In this document: piece after piece, positions 17,769 to 25,751 of the stretch
Position numbering within the stretch: position 1 is the stretch's first letter
Layout of the letters: each line of letters starts with the position of its first letter
Assembly (NCBI GenBank): GCA_025358305.1
Contig: JANYJZ010000003.1
Span: forward strand, 62,001-126,000
Direction of reading: 5' to 3'
DNA length: 64,000 bases
Source of the DNA: Ignavibacteriota bacterium
GTDB lineage: Bacteria; Bacteroidota; Ignavibacteria; UBA10030; SZUA-254
Program-made: the position numbers and the translations under genes
The notes under the pieces: model-generated
Database searches by the model: none
Told to the model about the DNA's origin: nothing
Seen by the model: the letters and a program-made list of their open reading frames with translations, nothing else

Positions 17769-20240
17769 TTATTGTAATACCAACAGTTTCAGCGTCTGCG
17801 TGAATTTTCTGGACTGCATTCTATAGAAATATATTCCACTTGATAGTCCAGCAGAGTCGAATCTTATGGATTTTAAACCAGCGTCCTCGAGCTCTTCAAC
17901 CAAGACTCTGACCTCGCGACCTAAAACGTCGTACACTCGAATCGACACATAAGCACTTGTTGGAAGTCGATATCTTATAATTGTCGAAGAGTTGAAGGGG
18001 TTTGGATAATTCTGCGCAAGAGAAAAATGGTTAGCTAGCTGCTGGTCATGCTGCTCGACGACCCCAGCAGTTCCGTCAAAATACTTGATTATCCTTTCCA
18101 TGACTTTTTGTCGATTCATCGGAACGGAAATTGCTTCAAACCCAAAGCCCATGACAATCGCCTTACCGCCTGTTCCGACACTGTCAATTCGAACCACGGA
18201 CGGTTTCCCGGTGCCAATGCCTCCATACTCCATCACAGGTATTGCTGCGGGACTAAGAGCTCTCAGGACGTCGCGTGATGTTTGGTCATTAGCGCCGTCG
18301 ACCGTCGTATAAAAACCCATCCCATCAAAAAGATCTCCAGGAGATCCGCTGCAATAAATTACGGAACTGTTTTCGCTGAACTTCAAACCGATGTAGTCAT
18401 GGAACAATATGGATGTATCACTGTTTTCGGCAATATCCTGACCAGTCAAGAATAAATTACAGCCCGCATTTAAACACGCGACGAGAGTGTCGAGTGATTC
18501 TTGTGAGATCGGGGTATGTTTGTTTCCCGTAAAGTAGATGACAGACTTCTTGCTGAACTCTGCACCGCGACTGAGCGGGGCTGGCCCCTTGGTGATAGTG
18601 TTCCAAATATTTGATTTTATCCGCAGGGTGTCCAATGCTGTTCTATAATAATTCTGAAAATCCAGACTGTCCTCCCCCACAACAAACACGTCTGCGCGAT
18701 TCACGGAAAGTTGAATGGGTGCATTGCTGGTGTCGATATGAAGCGATGCAATAGACAACTGACCAAACGGTAACTCGGGATCGATGAACAGACTGTAGTT
18801 TGAAACATAAGGTGATCCTGGTAGCGCAACATTTGTGAATTCAAAATGACCACTCATATCCGTGCTCTGAGACAGATTAGCAGGACCAAATACAGCGTGG
18901 GCGGTCAACGTCACTTCAGCTTGAACTGGTAGATGCGTCGAAGAATCAACAACCGTCCCCTCGAATGATGTTAACGGAAGCCGCTGCAATAAAATATCCT
19001 GCGTTGATACAGATCCGATGATGATATCGAGCTCGACTTCTTTTGAATAATATGGGTAGGCGTCTACACGTGCGACAAAGGGCAGCGGATCAGTATCATA
19101 GAATTGAAAGGTGAATTCTCCGTTTGTATCTCCCAGAAAAACTGAATCAGCTGAGCTAATTACTTTGACTCGGCCTAATAATACGATGTCATTGGTGAGA
19201 GAATCACGAACGCTGCCCTGTACTGATGCGATCGGGTAAGAAAATCGGTAAATACCGCCGGAAACGCCGTGTGACACTGCAGCCCAAATACCATTGGTGT
19301 CCAATGGATGCTTTTTAATACTCCATACATCGCCGTTGTTCGGTAAATTGAAGCCCAACGAAGTCCACGAAGCACCGCCATTGGTCGTTTGAAAGACATT
19401 GGCAGCAGCGCTTGTGAACGTTCCCGTGTACAATATCTTGTCATCGCGCTGATCGATGACCATTCCCCAGGTCGAAATGCTAGGTAACGCTGTTTGCATC
19501 CAGTGTTCTCCTCCATCAGTTGTTTTCCAAATCCCTAAAGCAGGAGAGGGCTCATCCCCAATAGTCGTTGCATAAGCAACAAATGGATTTGATCGACTAA
19601 TTTCGATCTTCGGAACCTCCTCAAATGAAACACCGGGTGTTGCATCTTTAACAATTCTCCACGTTACACCATAATCTGTACTTTTCCCAATTCGTCCCAA
19701 GCCTACGCCGGCATAAAGAATATTGAGACTATCGGGCCTAATATTGAAAGCACAAAGGGATTGTCCGGCATCACCTTGTTGTGTCCATGTTTCACCGCGA
19801 TCCAGACTTCGAAACACATTACCATTAATAAAGTTCCCTGCAAACATCGTATCTGGATGAGTCGGATCAATAATGATACTTTCACCGTCAATGCCAAACC
19901 CTGACAACACTGTTCGCCAGGTGCTTCCATAATCTGTGCTCTTCTGGAGGCCAGAGCCGCCATCTGCACAAAAGATTGTCATTGTATCGGCTGGGTGAAC
20001 AAGGATTTGCCGAATAAGAGACAACGGTGGAGTTCCGAGAATGGCCCAAGTTGACCCCTTATTGAACGAAGCTTGTAGCGTTCCTGTGCTGCCCTCCGCA
20101 TATATGGTGCTCGGATTGAGCGGATTGATCCCTACTGTCCAGGCGACAGATCCTAATTGTTTTCGCCAGGGTTGTGCTTGAAGCGGAGAGTTACATTGCA
20201 GAAGAATATAAATGGGCAACAATAATATCATGGAGTTCAT
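17769..20240 (-). CDS. secreted Asp-box (BNR-like) repeat protein with type IX tail
   Basis: An 823-residue secreted protein. Signal peptide at 1-23; then a beta-propeller made of Asp-box repeats (STDYGSTW, SLDRGETW, STDYGVTW, TTDGGEHW, TTNGGASW) to about residue 330; two carboxypeptidase-regulatory-like beta domains at about 345-500; a Rossmann-like part at about 540-730; and a type IX sorting tail beginning NYPNPFNSSTIIRY. Asp-box propellers occur in sialidases and in non-enzymatic surface proteins; no sialidase Arg triad stands out, so I do not call an enzyme. Codons are markedly AT-richer than in the neighbours, and the gene lies inside the decayed island, suggesting transfer. The start at 20240 lies 24 bases after the -10 box. 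Confidence 0.8.
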   Translation of the reverse strand: MNSMILLLPIYILLQCNSPLQAQPWRKQLGSVAWTVGINPLNPSTIYAEGSTGTLQASFNKGSTWAILGTPPLSLIRQILVHPADTMTIFCADGGSGLQKSTDYGSTWRTVLSGFGIDGESIIIDPTHPDTMFAGNFINGNVFRSLDRGETWTQQGDAGQSLCAFNIRPDSLNILYAGVGLGRIGKSTDYGVTWRIVKDATPGVSFEEVPKIEISRSNPFVAYATTIGDEPSPALGIWKTTDGGEHWMQTALPSISTWGMVIDQRDDKILYTGTFTSAAANVFQTTNGGASWTSLGFNLPNNGDVWSIKKHPLDTNGIWAAVSHGVSGGIYRFSYPIASVQGSVRDSLTNDIVLLGRVKVISSADSVFLGDTNGEFTFQFYDTDPLPFVARVDAYPYYSKEVELDIIIGSVSTQDILLQRLPLTSFEGTVVDSSTHLPVQAEVTLTAHAVFGPANLSQSTDMSGHFEFTNVALPGSPYVSNYSLFIDPELPFGQLSIASLHIDTSNAPIQLSVNRADVFVVGEDSLDFQNYYRTALDTLRIKSNIWNTITKGPAPLSRGAEFSKKSVIYFTGNKHTPISQESLDTLVACLNAGCNLFLTGQDIAENSDTSILFHDYIGLKFSENSSVIYCSGSPGDLFDGMGFYTTVDGANDQTSRDVLRALSPAAIPVMEYGGIGTGKPSVVRIDSVGTGGKAIVMGFGFEAISVPMNRQKVMERIIKYFDGTAGVVEQHDQQLANHFSLAQNYPNPFNSSTIIRYRLPTSAYVSIRVYDVLGREVRVLVEELEDAGLKSIRFDSAGLSSGIYFYRMQSRKFTQTLKLLVLQ

Positions 20241-20263
20241 AGTCGGTCTAGCTTTCATTCTGC

Positions 20264-20292
20264 ACCATAGACTTATGAGAAGAGGTTGTCCG
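20264..20292 (-). promoter_or_regulatory. candidate promoter for the Asp-box gene
   Basis: On the minus strand, CGGACA (20287-20292), 17 bases, TATGGT (20264-20269). A transcription start near 20257 gives a short leader before the ATG at 20240. The spacing matches the other promoters in this window, but the hexamers are weaker. Confidence 0.45.
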
Positions 20293-20301
20293 GTTTCCAC
20301 T

Positions 20302-20508
20302 TTCGACGAACCACAGATCAGTCGAGATCAAAAGCCCTTGCTTCCACTGCACAGTCTAGGACATGCCTATGCAACAAGAATTGTGCTTCAGAAAATAGAC
20401 ATCTACACTGTTAGTTTACTGCTTGGCAATGCAAATATTCGCAGATCGATGGTGTGGGCTACATCGGATATCGATACCTTGATAAATGCAATAAGACCGA
20501 TAGATAAT
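20302..20508 (+). pseudogene. decayed tyrosine recombinase (phage-type integrase), C-terminal fragment
   Basis: The plus-strand frame reads LPLHSLGHAYATRIVLQ, then KIDIYTVSLLLGNANIRRSM and VWATSDIDTLINAI. This follows the C-terminal catalytic block of tyrosine recombinases (HxLRHxFAT, then a LGH box and the Tyr-containing helix). Key residues are lost: the second catalytic Arg is Gly (LGH for LRH), the conserved His is Asn (LGN), and no Tyr stands where the nucleophile should be. The N-terminal two thirds are missing, and the region overlaps the promoter side of the opposite gene. It marks an old integrated element. Confidence 0.7.
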
Positions 20509-20561
20509 GGTTACGATTCGGTTACTCTAACGAGCACGAAAATGAAAACGGGCAAACCAAA

Positions 20562-20588
20562 TGCAACGGAGGGGGGTGAACCCCAAAC
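20562..20588 (-). repeat. tRNA 3'-end-like block, possible right attachment site
   Basis: On the minus strand it reads GGGGTTCACCCCCC followed by a GTTGCA end, and aligns with the block at 17271-17298 in the same orientation. Immediately to its right, on the plus strand, 20590-20609 looks like a tRNA D-arm (TTAGCTCAGTGGGCTGAG), but the anticodon arm does not pair. Both are fragments. Their position next to the integrase remnant fits the edge of a decayed insertion. Confidence 0.35.
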
Positions 20589-20655
20589 TCTTAGCTCAGT
20601 GGGCTGAGGGGGCAGACTAAGATGTACACGGCATTTTGCGGGAAAGATGGGTGCC

Positions 20656-21288
20656 CTACGACGGGCTGATGGCCTTGTTCACACGCCCACAGATCTCGTC
20701 GGACATGTTCTTGCTGGTTCGAAGGAGGGTCACGAGCTCCTCGGACTTCCAGCCAACGAACTCCGTGTCGTGAATGCCGCTCAGGTTGATCCGGACGTTG
20801 AGCGCCGCGCTCTCACTGGCTGCATGGAACATGATCGCGCTGACGCCGGCGTCGCTGAGCGAGTTCGTATTCCCCTTTTCCGCCACGATCTTCGCAAGCG
20901 CGATACCGTCGATGCAGTGCTTCATTACTTCAAGCGGCACAAGCGTTGCCTCCTTCGCCGCCCCCTGGATGGCGGCCGTGCGCAGCGCCTTCTGATCCTC
21001 CCTCTCTTTCGGCAGTCCGTACGCTTCCATGACCTTGTTGAACGCCTCCGTGTCACGGTCGATGAGGCGCGTGATGACCCCCCGCAGCTCCTCCGACTTC
21101 CCAAGGACCATCTTCATCTCCGGTTCGACGTCGGCGTACTTCTTCTTGCCGATGGTGAGATGGCAGACCATGGACGTGAGCGCGGTGCCGAGGGCGCCGG
21201 CAAGCGCTGCAACGCTTCCGCCCCCGGGGGCGGGTGAATGGGAGGCGAGCTCATCAAGAAATTGTGATACGGTGCGATCTGTCAGCAT
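20656..21288 (-). CDS. fchA: formimidoyltetrahydrofolate cyclodeaminase family protein
   Basis: Converts 5-formiminotetrahydrofolate to 5,10-methenyltetrahydrofolate plus ammonia, the folate step of histidine breakdown. The 210-residue, mostly helical protein has the cyclodeaminase N-terminal block (FLDELASHSPAPGGGSVAAL) and matches the C-terminal domain of vertebrate FTCD. Start at ATG 21288, 8 to 9 bases after AAGGA; a TTG 30 bases upstream is less likely. It follows ftcD, separated by about 60 bases, in the hut operon. Confidence 0.92.
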   Translation of the reverse strand: MLTDRTVSQFLDELASHSPAPGGGSVAALAGALGTALTSMVCHLTIGKKKYADVEPEMKMVLGKSEELRGVITRLIDRDTEAFNKVMEAYGLPKEREDQKALRTAAIQGAAKEATLVPLEVMKHCIDGIALAKIVAEKGNTNSLSDAGVSAIMFHAASESAALNVRINLSGIHDTEFVGWKSEELVTLLRTSKNMSDEICGRVNKAISPS

Positions 21289-21348
21289 GTCGGAATTTCC
21301 TTCTGAATAGTCGTGCAATGAGATTGCGGCGGACGCTCCGCCAGGGTC

Positions 21349-22353
21349 CTACATCATGTATTCGATGATTTTCTTCGCCGGGTCGAACGCCTCGAGCTGG
21401 CTGAGCCCGAGGGCGACGATAGCCCGGTCGATGAGTTGCTTCTCGGTCGTTGCGGCCGTCTTGTCCGGTGAAAAGAACGTGCCGGCCATGAGAATGGCCT
21501 CCTTCGGGATGAGTCCGACGATCTCGCTTCCGGTGACGATGATCCCGAGTTTTCCCGCCTCTTTCACGACCTCCTCGAACGCCATGTGGGGCGGCGTGAC
21601 ATGGTAGTTCGTGAGGTTGATCGAGACCTGGGAGATCTTGTGCCGCTCGAGGTAGACGCCCATCGCCTTGACGGACTTCAAGGACCCCGGGACCTTTATG
21701 CTCGTGCCGTTCTCCGCCTTCACGGTCTTGCCGCTCTCGCGGATGCGCAGGGCGATCTCATGTGCAAGGTCTTTGCTCGGCGTTTGCAGGTTCACATTGT
21801 AGGCGATGAGGAACACCCTCGCCCCGGTAACTGTCGCGCCCGATTTCGCGTTCATCGCGGCCGCGCCGTAGTCGGGCTTCCATGCGGGGTCCTGCAGCTT
21901 CTGCGCCAGCCCCTCGTACTCCCCTTTGCGCACCGTTGCGAGATTCGCGCGCTCAGGCGTTCGTGCGGCCGCCTCGTACAGGTAGATAGGGATGCCGAGC
22001 TCCGCGGCGACGCGCTTGCCGAAGGCGTTCGCGAGCTTCACGCAGTCGTCCATTGTCACACCCGATACCGGAATGAACGGGACGACGTCCGTTGCCCCGA
22101 TGCGCGGATGCTCCCCCTTGTGCGCCGTCATGTCGATGAGCTTCGACGCGGTCGCGGTCGCCCGGAACGCGGCTTCCTGGACCGCCGCCGGATCTCCGAT
22201 GAAGGTGACGACGCAGCGGTTGTAGTCCTTGTCCGGCTCGACGCTCAGGAGTTTCACGCCGGGGACGGCGCGGATCTCGCCGGCGATCGCGTCGATCGTC
22301 GCGGTGTTCCTTCCCTCGCTGAAATTGGGGACGCATTCGACTATCTGTTTCAT
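21349..22353 (-). CDS. ftcD: glutamate formimidoyltransferase
   Basis: Transfers the formimino group of N-formimino-L-glutamate to tetrahydrofolate, releasing glutamate. The 334-residue protein has the N-terminal block VECVPNFSEGRN, the SVEPDKDYNRCVVTF strand, the THKGEHPRIGATDVVPFIP segment with the catalytic His region, and the VSINLTNYHVTP block. Here the transferase and cyclodeaminase are separate genes, whereas animals fuse them. It begins 34 bases after hutI. Confidence 0.95.
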   Translation of the reverse strand: MKQIVECVPNFSEGRNTATIDAIAGEIRAVPGVKLLSVEPDKDYNRCVVTFIGDPAAVQEAAFRATATASKLIDMTAHKGEHPRIGATDVVPFIPVSGVTMDDCVKLANAFGKRVAAELGIPIYLYEAAARTPERANLATVRKGEYEGLAQKLQDPAWKPDYGAAAMNAKSGATVTGARVFLIAYNVNLQTPSKDLAHEIALRIRESGKTVKAENGTSIKVPGSLKSVKAMGVYLERHKISQVSINLTNYHVTPPHMAFEEVVKEAGKLGIIVTGSEIVGLIPKEAILMAGTFFSPDKTAATTEKQLIDRAIVALGLSQLEAFDPAKKIIEYMM

Positions 22354-22387
22354 GCTTTCCGCCTCGTCTGTCGTGAGTTCGTAGGGT

Positions 22388-23632
22388 TCATACTTCCAAG
22401 ACCACCCCGTTCTTCACCACCTTGTCCACATGGTTTTCGCCGAAGTGGTAGGGGAGGAACGCGTAGTTCGGGATGTCCAGGAGGACGAGATCGGCCTTCT
22501 TGCCGATCTCGATGCTGCCGATCTCCTGGGAAAGATTCAATGCTGCTGCGGCATTGAGCGTCGCCGCGGTGATCGCCTCCTCCGGTGAGAGCTTCATCTG
22601 CGTGCAGGCGATGGTCATCATAAGAGGCATGCTGTACGACATGCACGAACCGGGGTTGAAATCCGTCGCCAGCGCGACCGGAACGCCGGCCTCGATGAGG
22701 TCGCGCGCAGGCGCATACGCATGGTTCAGAAAGAACGAGACGCCGGGGAGAAGCACGCCGACGACGCCAGCGCGCGCGAGCGCGTCGATCCCCTCGTCCG
22801 TGATGTGTTCCAGATGGTCGGCGGAAACAGCGCCGAGGGAGGCCGCGAGCTCCGCCCCGCCGGATGCGGAGAGCTCCTCTGCGTGGAGCTTCGGGAGCAT
22901 GCCGAAGTGCTTTGCGTGCGTCAGGATGTGCTTGCAGTCTGCCGCGCTGAAGTAGCCTTCCTCGCAGAAGACGTCGCAGAACGTGGCGAGCTTCTTCGAA
23001 CCTATATACGGCACCATGCGGTCCGTGATTTCGCGGACGTACTCTTCCTTGCGGTTCTTGTATTCCGCCGGGTAGGCATGCGCCCCAAGGAATGTCGGGA
23101 CGATCGAGATGACCTCTTCTTCGCTCAACTCGTTGATCGCTTCGAGGAGCTTGAGTTCGTTGGTCATATCGAGGCCGTAGCCGCTCTTGATCTCCACCGT
23201 CGTCGTCCCGTGTCGGAGGAGGGCGTTGAGCCACTTGCGGCCGCTCTTCTTCAGATCCTTCTTGGAGGCTTCCCGGACCTGCGCGACGGTCGAGAGGATC
23301 CCGCCGCCGTGAGCGGCGATCTCCTGATACGTCGAGCCGGCGCTCCGCATGGCGAATTCCTTCTCGCGGCTCCCGGCGAAGACGAGGTGCGTGTGGGCGT
23401 CGACGAATCCAGGCATGACGACCTTATCAATGCAGTCGAGGACGTCGCTTTCCTTCAGGCTTCCCATGGAGAGGTCCTCCATCCGGCCGATCCAGGTGAT
23501 CGTCTCCTTCTCGATGAGCACGGCGGCATTCTCGATGATGCCGAGGTCCCGCATCGCCTCGCCGGTCTTGACGCGCCGGCCGCCCGAGGATACCGTCAGA
23601 AGCTGCCTGATATTGATGAGAGCGAGGTTCAC
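22388..23632 (-). CDS. hutI: imidazolonepropionase
   Basis: Hydrolyses 4-imidazolone-5-propionate to N-formimino-L-glutamate. The 414-residue amidohydrolase has the metal-binding HxH in FVDAHTHLVFAG, a histidine in KLHAEEL, another in SADHLEH and the metal-binding Asp in ALATDFNPGS. Length is typical. The frame is open far upstream, but the promoter at 23681-23709 makes the GTG at 23632 the best start and gives the family N-terminus (LALINIRQLLTV). hutU lies 4.6 kb away on the same strand. Confidence 0.94.
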   Translation of the reverse strand: MNLALINIRQLLTVSSGGRRVKTGEAMRDLGIIENAAVLIEKETITWIGRMEDLSMGSLKESDVLDCIDKVVMPGFVDAHTHLVFAGSREKEFAMRSAGSTYQEIAAHGGGILSTVAQVREASKKDLKKSGRKWLNALLRHGTTTVEIKSGYGLDMTNELKLLEAINELSEEEVISIVPTFLGAHAYPAEYKNRKEEYVREITDRMVPYIGSKKLATFCDVFCEEGYFSAADCKHILTHAKHFGMLPKLHAEELSASGGAELAASLGAVSADHLEHITDEGIDALARAGVVGVLLPGVSFFLNHAYAPARDLIEAGVPVALATDFNPGSCMSYSMPLMMTIACTQMKLSPEEAITAATLNAAAALNLSQEIGSIEIGKKADLVLLDIPNYAFLPYHFGENHVDKVVKNGVVLEV

Positions 23633-23680
23633 GCGGTTCCGGGCCGGTTGTTGGACGAACGATGGACTTTGACTGGACGC

Positions 23681-23709
23681 AAGATACGGAAATGGGAGGG
23701 AACTTTCAA
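23681..23709 (-). promoter_or_regulatory. promoter for hutI-ftcD-fchA
   Basis: Minus-strand TTGAAA (23704-23709), 17 bases, TATCTT (23681-23686). Transcription near 23674 gives a leader of about 42 bases before the hutI GTG. It sits in the 98-base gap between the GNAT gene and hutI, so this half of the hut genes can be read independently of hutU. Confidence 0.6.
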
Positions 23710-23730
23710 AGCGCCCCCCTCTCGGGCGGT

Positions 23731-24243
23731 TCAGCGGGAGGAGAGGCGCTTCAACTGAGTGCGGTCGAGCCTGTAGGTGTGCCACTCCTTCAAATAGCGC
23801 GCGCCGAGCTTCTCATAGAAGCGGATGGCGATCGCATTCCAGTCGAGGACGACCCACTCCATTCTGCCGCAGCCGCGGCGCCGGGCTTCGCGCACGCAGG
23901 TCTGGAAGAGGGCTAGACCGACCTTCTGCTTTCGGAACTCCGGCAGGACGAAGAGGTCTTCCAGATAGAGCGTCGGGAGCGCGAGGAACGAGGAGTACGT
24001 CTCGAAGACGATGGCGTAGCCGATCGGAGCATCGCCGGCGAAGGCGAGATACGCGTCGAAGCGCCGCTTGGAGCCCAGGCCGTCCCGGAGGAGCCGCGCC
24101 CGGGCGGCGCGCGTCGGCGGCTTGAGTTTCTCGTAGTCGGCGAGCGCGTTGATGAGCCCGAGGAGCGCGCGGGCGTCGCCCCGACCTGCTTTTGTGATGC
24201 GCACGGGAGCGCGCTGCGGAAGACTACGGGCGGATCTCTTCAT
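23731..24243 (-). CDS. GNAT-family N-acetyltransferase
   Basis: A 170-residue acetyl-CoA-dependent acyltransferase. Motif A is seen in LEDLFVLPEFRKQKVGLALF (R/Q-x-x-G-x-A loop) and motif B in WVVLDWNAIAIRFYEKLGARY. The LEDLFV strand and the WNxxAIxFYxxLGA segment resemble diamine/spermidine acetyltransferases, but the substrate is uncertain. It overlaps the upstream small cysteine gene by 20 bases, so the two are translationally linked. Confidence 0.88.
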   Translation of the reverse strand: MKRSARSLPQRAPVRITKAGRGDARALLGLINALADYEKLKPPTRAARARLLRDGLGSKRRFDAYLAFAGDAPIGYAIVFETYSSFLALPTLYLEDLFVLPEFRKQKVGLALFQTCVREARRRGCGRMEWVVLDWNAIAIRFYEKLGARYLKEWHTYRLDRTQLKRLSSR

Positions 24244-24427
24244 GGGCGGTGCAATGGGTCATGGGGAGGCGTGGATACTTTGGAAATCTCTCGTCGGTCT
24301 TCGACACGAGGCAGAGGATGAAGAGGCTCTCGTTCGCGCTTGCGATGCGCTGGGCGTGCGTGCAGCGGGCGCAGAGGCCTGCCCGTTCAAGCGGATGGGG
24401 CGGGCCGGGGGTCGCGACGGGCTGCAT
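24224..24427 (-). CDS. small cysteine-motif protein, conserved type of unknown function
   Basis: A 67-residue protein with CARCTHAQRI near residue 19, FILCLVS about 20 residues later, DERFPKYPRLP and a final THC. The spacing C-x2-C-x18-C, the KYP-LP block and a last Cys match a small conserved protein that I recall from many bacteria, probably metal-binding through its four cysteines. That recall is not checked. It lies 16 bases after the zinc-ribbon gene and overlaps the GNAT gene. Confidence 0.7.
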   Translation of the reverse strand: MQPVATPGPPHPLERAGLCARCTHAQRIASANESLFILCLVSKTDERFPKYPRLPMTHCTAHEEIRP

Positions 24428-24443
24428 CTAGGGAACGGAGGTG

Positions 24444-25751
24444 CTACTGCTTGTGCTCGACGGATTTTGCGGATTCGATCTCTTCGACGACCTTGCTCAT
24501 CCCCTTGGTGATGAGCATGTCGAAGAGCGTTCCGGTGAGTTTGATGCTCGGTTCGTCGAGGCGCTTCAGGCTCTCTTCGGATAGGCGGATCTCAGGTTCG
24601 ACGCTTTCGGCGAGCCGAATGACGGACGGATCGCTCGTGATATCGGTGTTCGTGGCATGGCCGACGGCGCCGAGTGCGAACTTTGCGCCGAGCTCCTTCA
24701 CGGGATTGAAGAACCCCTCAGGGACCTCGCGCGACGTCGTGGAAATGAGCTGTCCGATCTCCGACATCCTCCGGTCGAGCGAACGGCCCTTCATCTTCGA
24801 GGAACCGGCGAGCGTATACATAGCGCCGGTGATGTTCGCGCTCAGGGAGGTGGACGACGCCTTCATCGCGTGGCTCAGGCTGCCGCCGAAGTTCTCGATG
24901 TGTTCGCCGAGGGCGGAGAGGCCGTACTGGACGGAGTGTCCGAGCGATTCAAGTCCTTTGCGCACCTGTTCGCCGTGCCGAACGGTGGAGAGCGCGGTGA
25001 TCTTCGCCGCTTCGATCTGCGAGGCGCCCCGCGCGTATGAGGTGAGGAGCTGCGTCGCCCGTTCGATGTCGAACTGGATCCGCTCCACCATCTTCATGTT
25101 GCGGTTCTCATAGTAGTGGTCCCTGGCCTTGTAGTAGTGCCAGAGGGAGACCTGCATCATCGTCTGGAGAAGGTTCGCGTCAGTGCTCACCGTCGACATC
25201 GCCTTCTGGCCGATGTGGAGGTTCACGGCCGCTTCCCAGTCCTTCGCCGCGAGCCGGATGAACCACTGCCGGGCAGCGACGAGATCGTTGAGGTCTTCGA
25301 GTGAGTGGATCTCGTGCTCCGCGCCGCGCTGTGCATATCCCATGGCCGCCATGTAGGCTGTTGCCGCGGCGGACTTGTGGACCCCAAGCTCGGAGAACAG
25401 GCGGAAGGCGACGATGAGCTGGTCCACGACCTTGTCGTCGAGGTTGCCCTGGGTGTAGAGGTCCTTGACCTTATTGTAGATCTCGTGCGCGCGCTGGAGC
25501 GAGAGTTCGGCGATCTCCCGGTAGCGCTGCTTGAGGATGATGGTGCGCTTCGCGTGCTTGTCGAGGTATTTCTTGTCCTCTTTGCGCAGGGCGGCGATGG
25601 CGTCGCGGATCTCCCGGAGCGTGATGCACTCGGAGATGTTCGTTCCGCCGCAGAGGTAGCACGTCTTGCGGATGTCCTCGTAGTCGATCCACCGGTGGTC
25701 GCATTCGAGACAGCGCTCCATCCCGAGTTTCATGGCGAACGTGTCGCTCAT
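24444..25751 (-). CDS. zinc-ribbon protein with helical body, function unknown
   Basis: A 435-residue protein I cannot assign. The N-terminus has a four-cysteine ribbon: CLEC at about 14-17 and CYLC at about 31-34. Residues 60-250 are a helical stretch like tetratricopeptide-type hairpins (many Ala, Leu, Tyr), followed at 280-400 by a Ser/Gly-rich amphipathic region with no signal peptide or membrane segment. The ATG overlaps the stop of the preceding gene by four bases (ATGA), so both proteins are probably made together and may form a complex. Nothing in the sequence indicates an enzyme. Confidence 0.75.
   Translation of the reverse strand: MSDTFAMKLGMERCLECDHRWIDYEDIRKTCYLCGGTNISECITLREIRDAIAALRKEDKKYLDKHAKRTIILKQRYREIAELSLQRAHEIYNKVKDLYTQGNLDDKVVDQLIVAFRLFSELGVHKSAAATAYMAAMGYAQRGAEHEIHSLEDLNDLVAARQWFIRLAAKDWEAAVNLHIGQKAMSTVSTDANLLQTMMQVSLWHYYKARDHYYENRNMKMVERIQFDIERATQLLTSYARGASQIEAAKITALSTVRHGEQVRKGLESLGHSVQYGLSALGEHIENFGGSLSHAMKASSTSLSANITGAMYTLAGSSKMKGRSLDRRMSEIGQLISTTSREVPEGFFNPVKELGAKFALGAVGHATNTDITSDPSVIRLAESVEPEIRLSEESLKRLDEPSIKLTGTLFDMLITKGMSKVVEEIESAKSVEHKQ

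Noticed and set aside
20589-20640. A complete tRNA gene at the right edge of the island
   Set aside because: The D-arm looks right, but the presumed anticodon stem does not pair and no T-arm follows on the same strand; only a fragment can be claimed.
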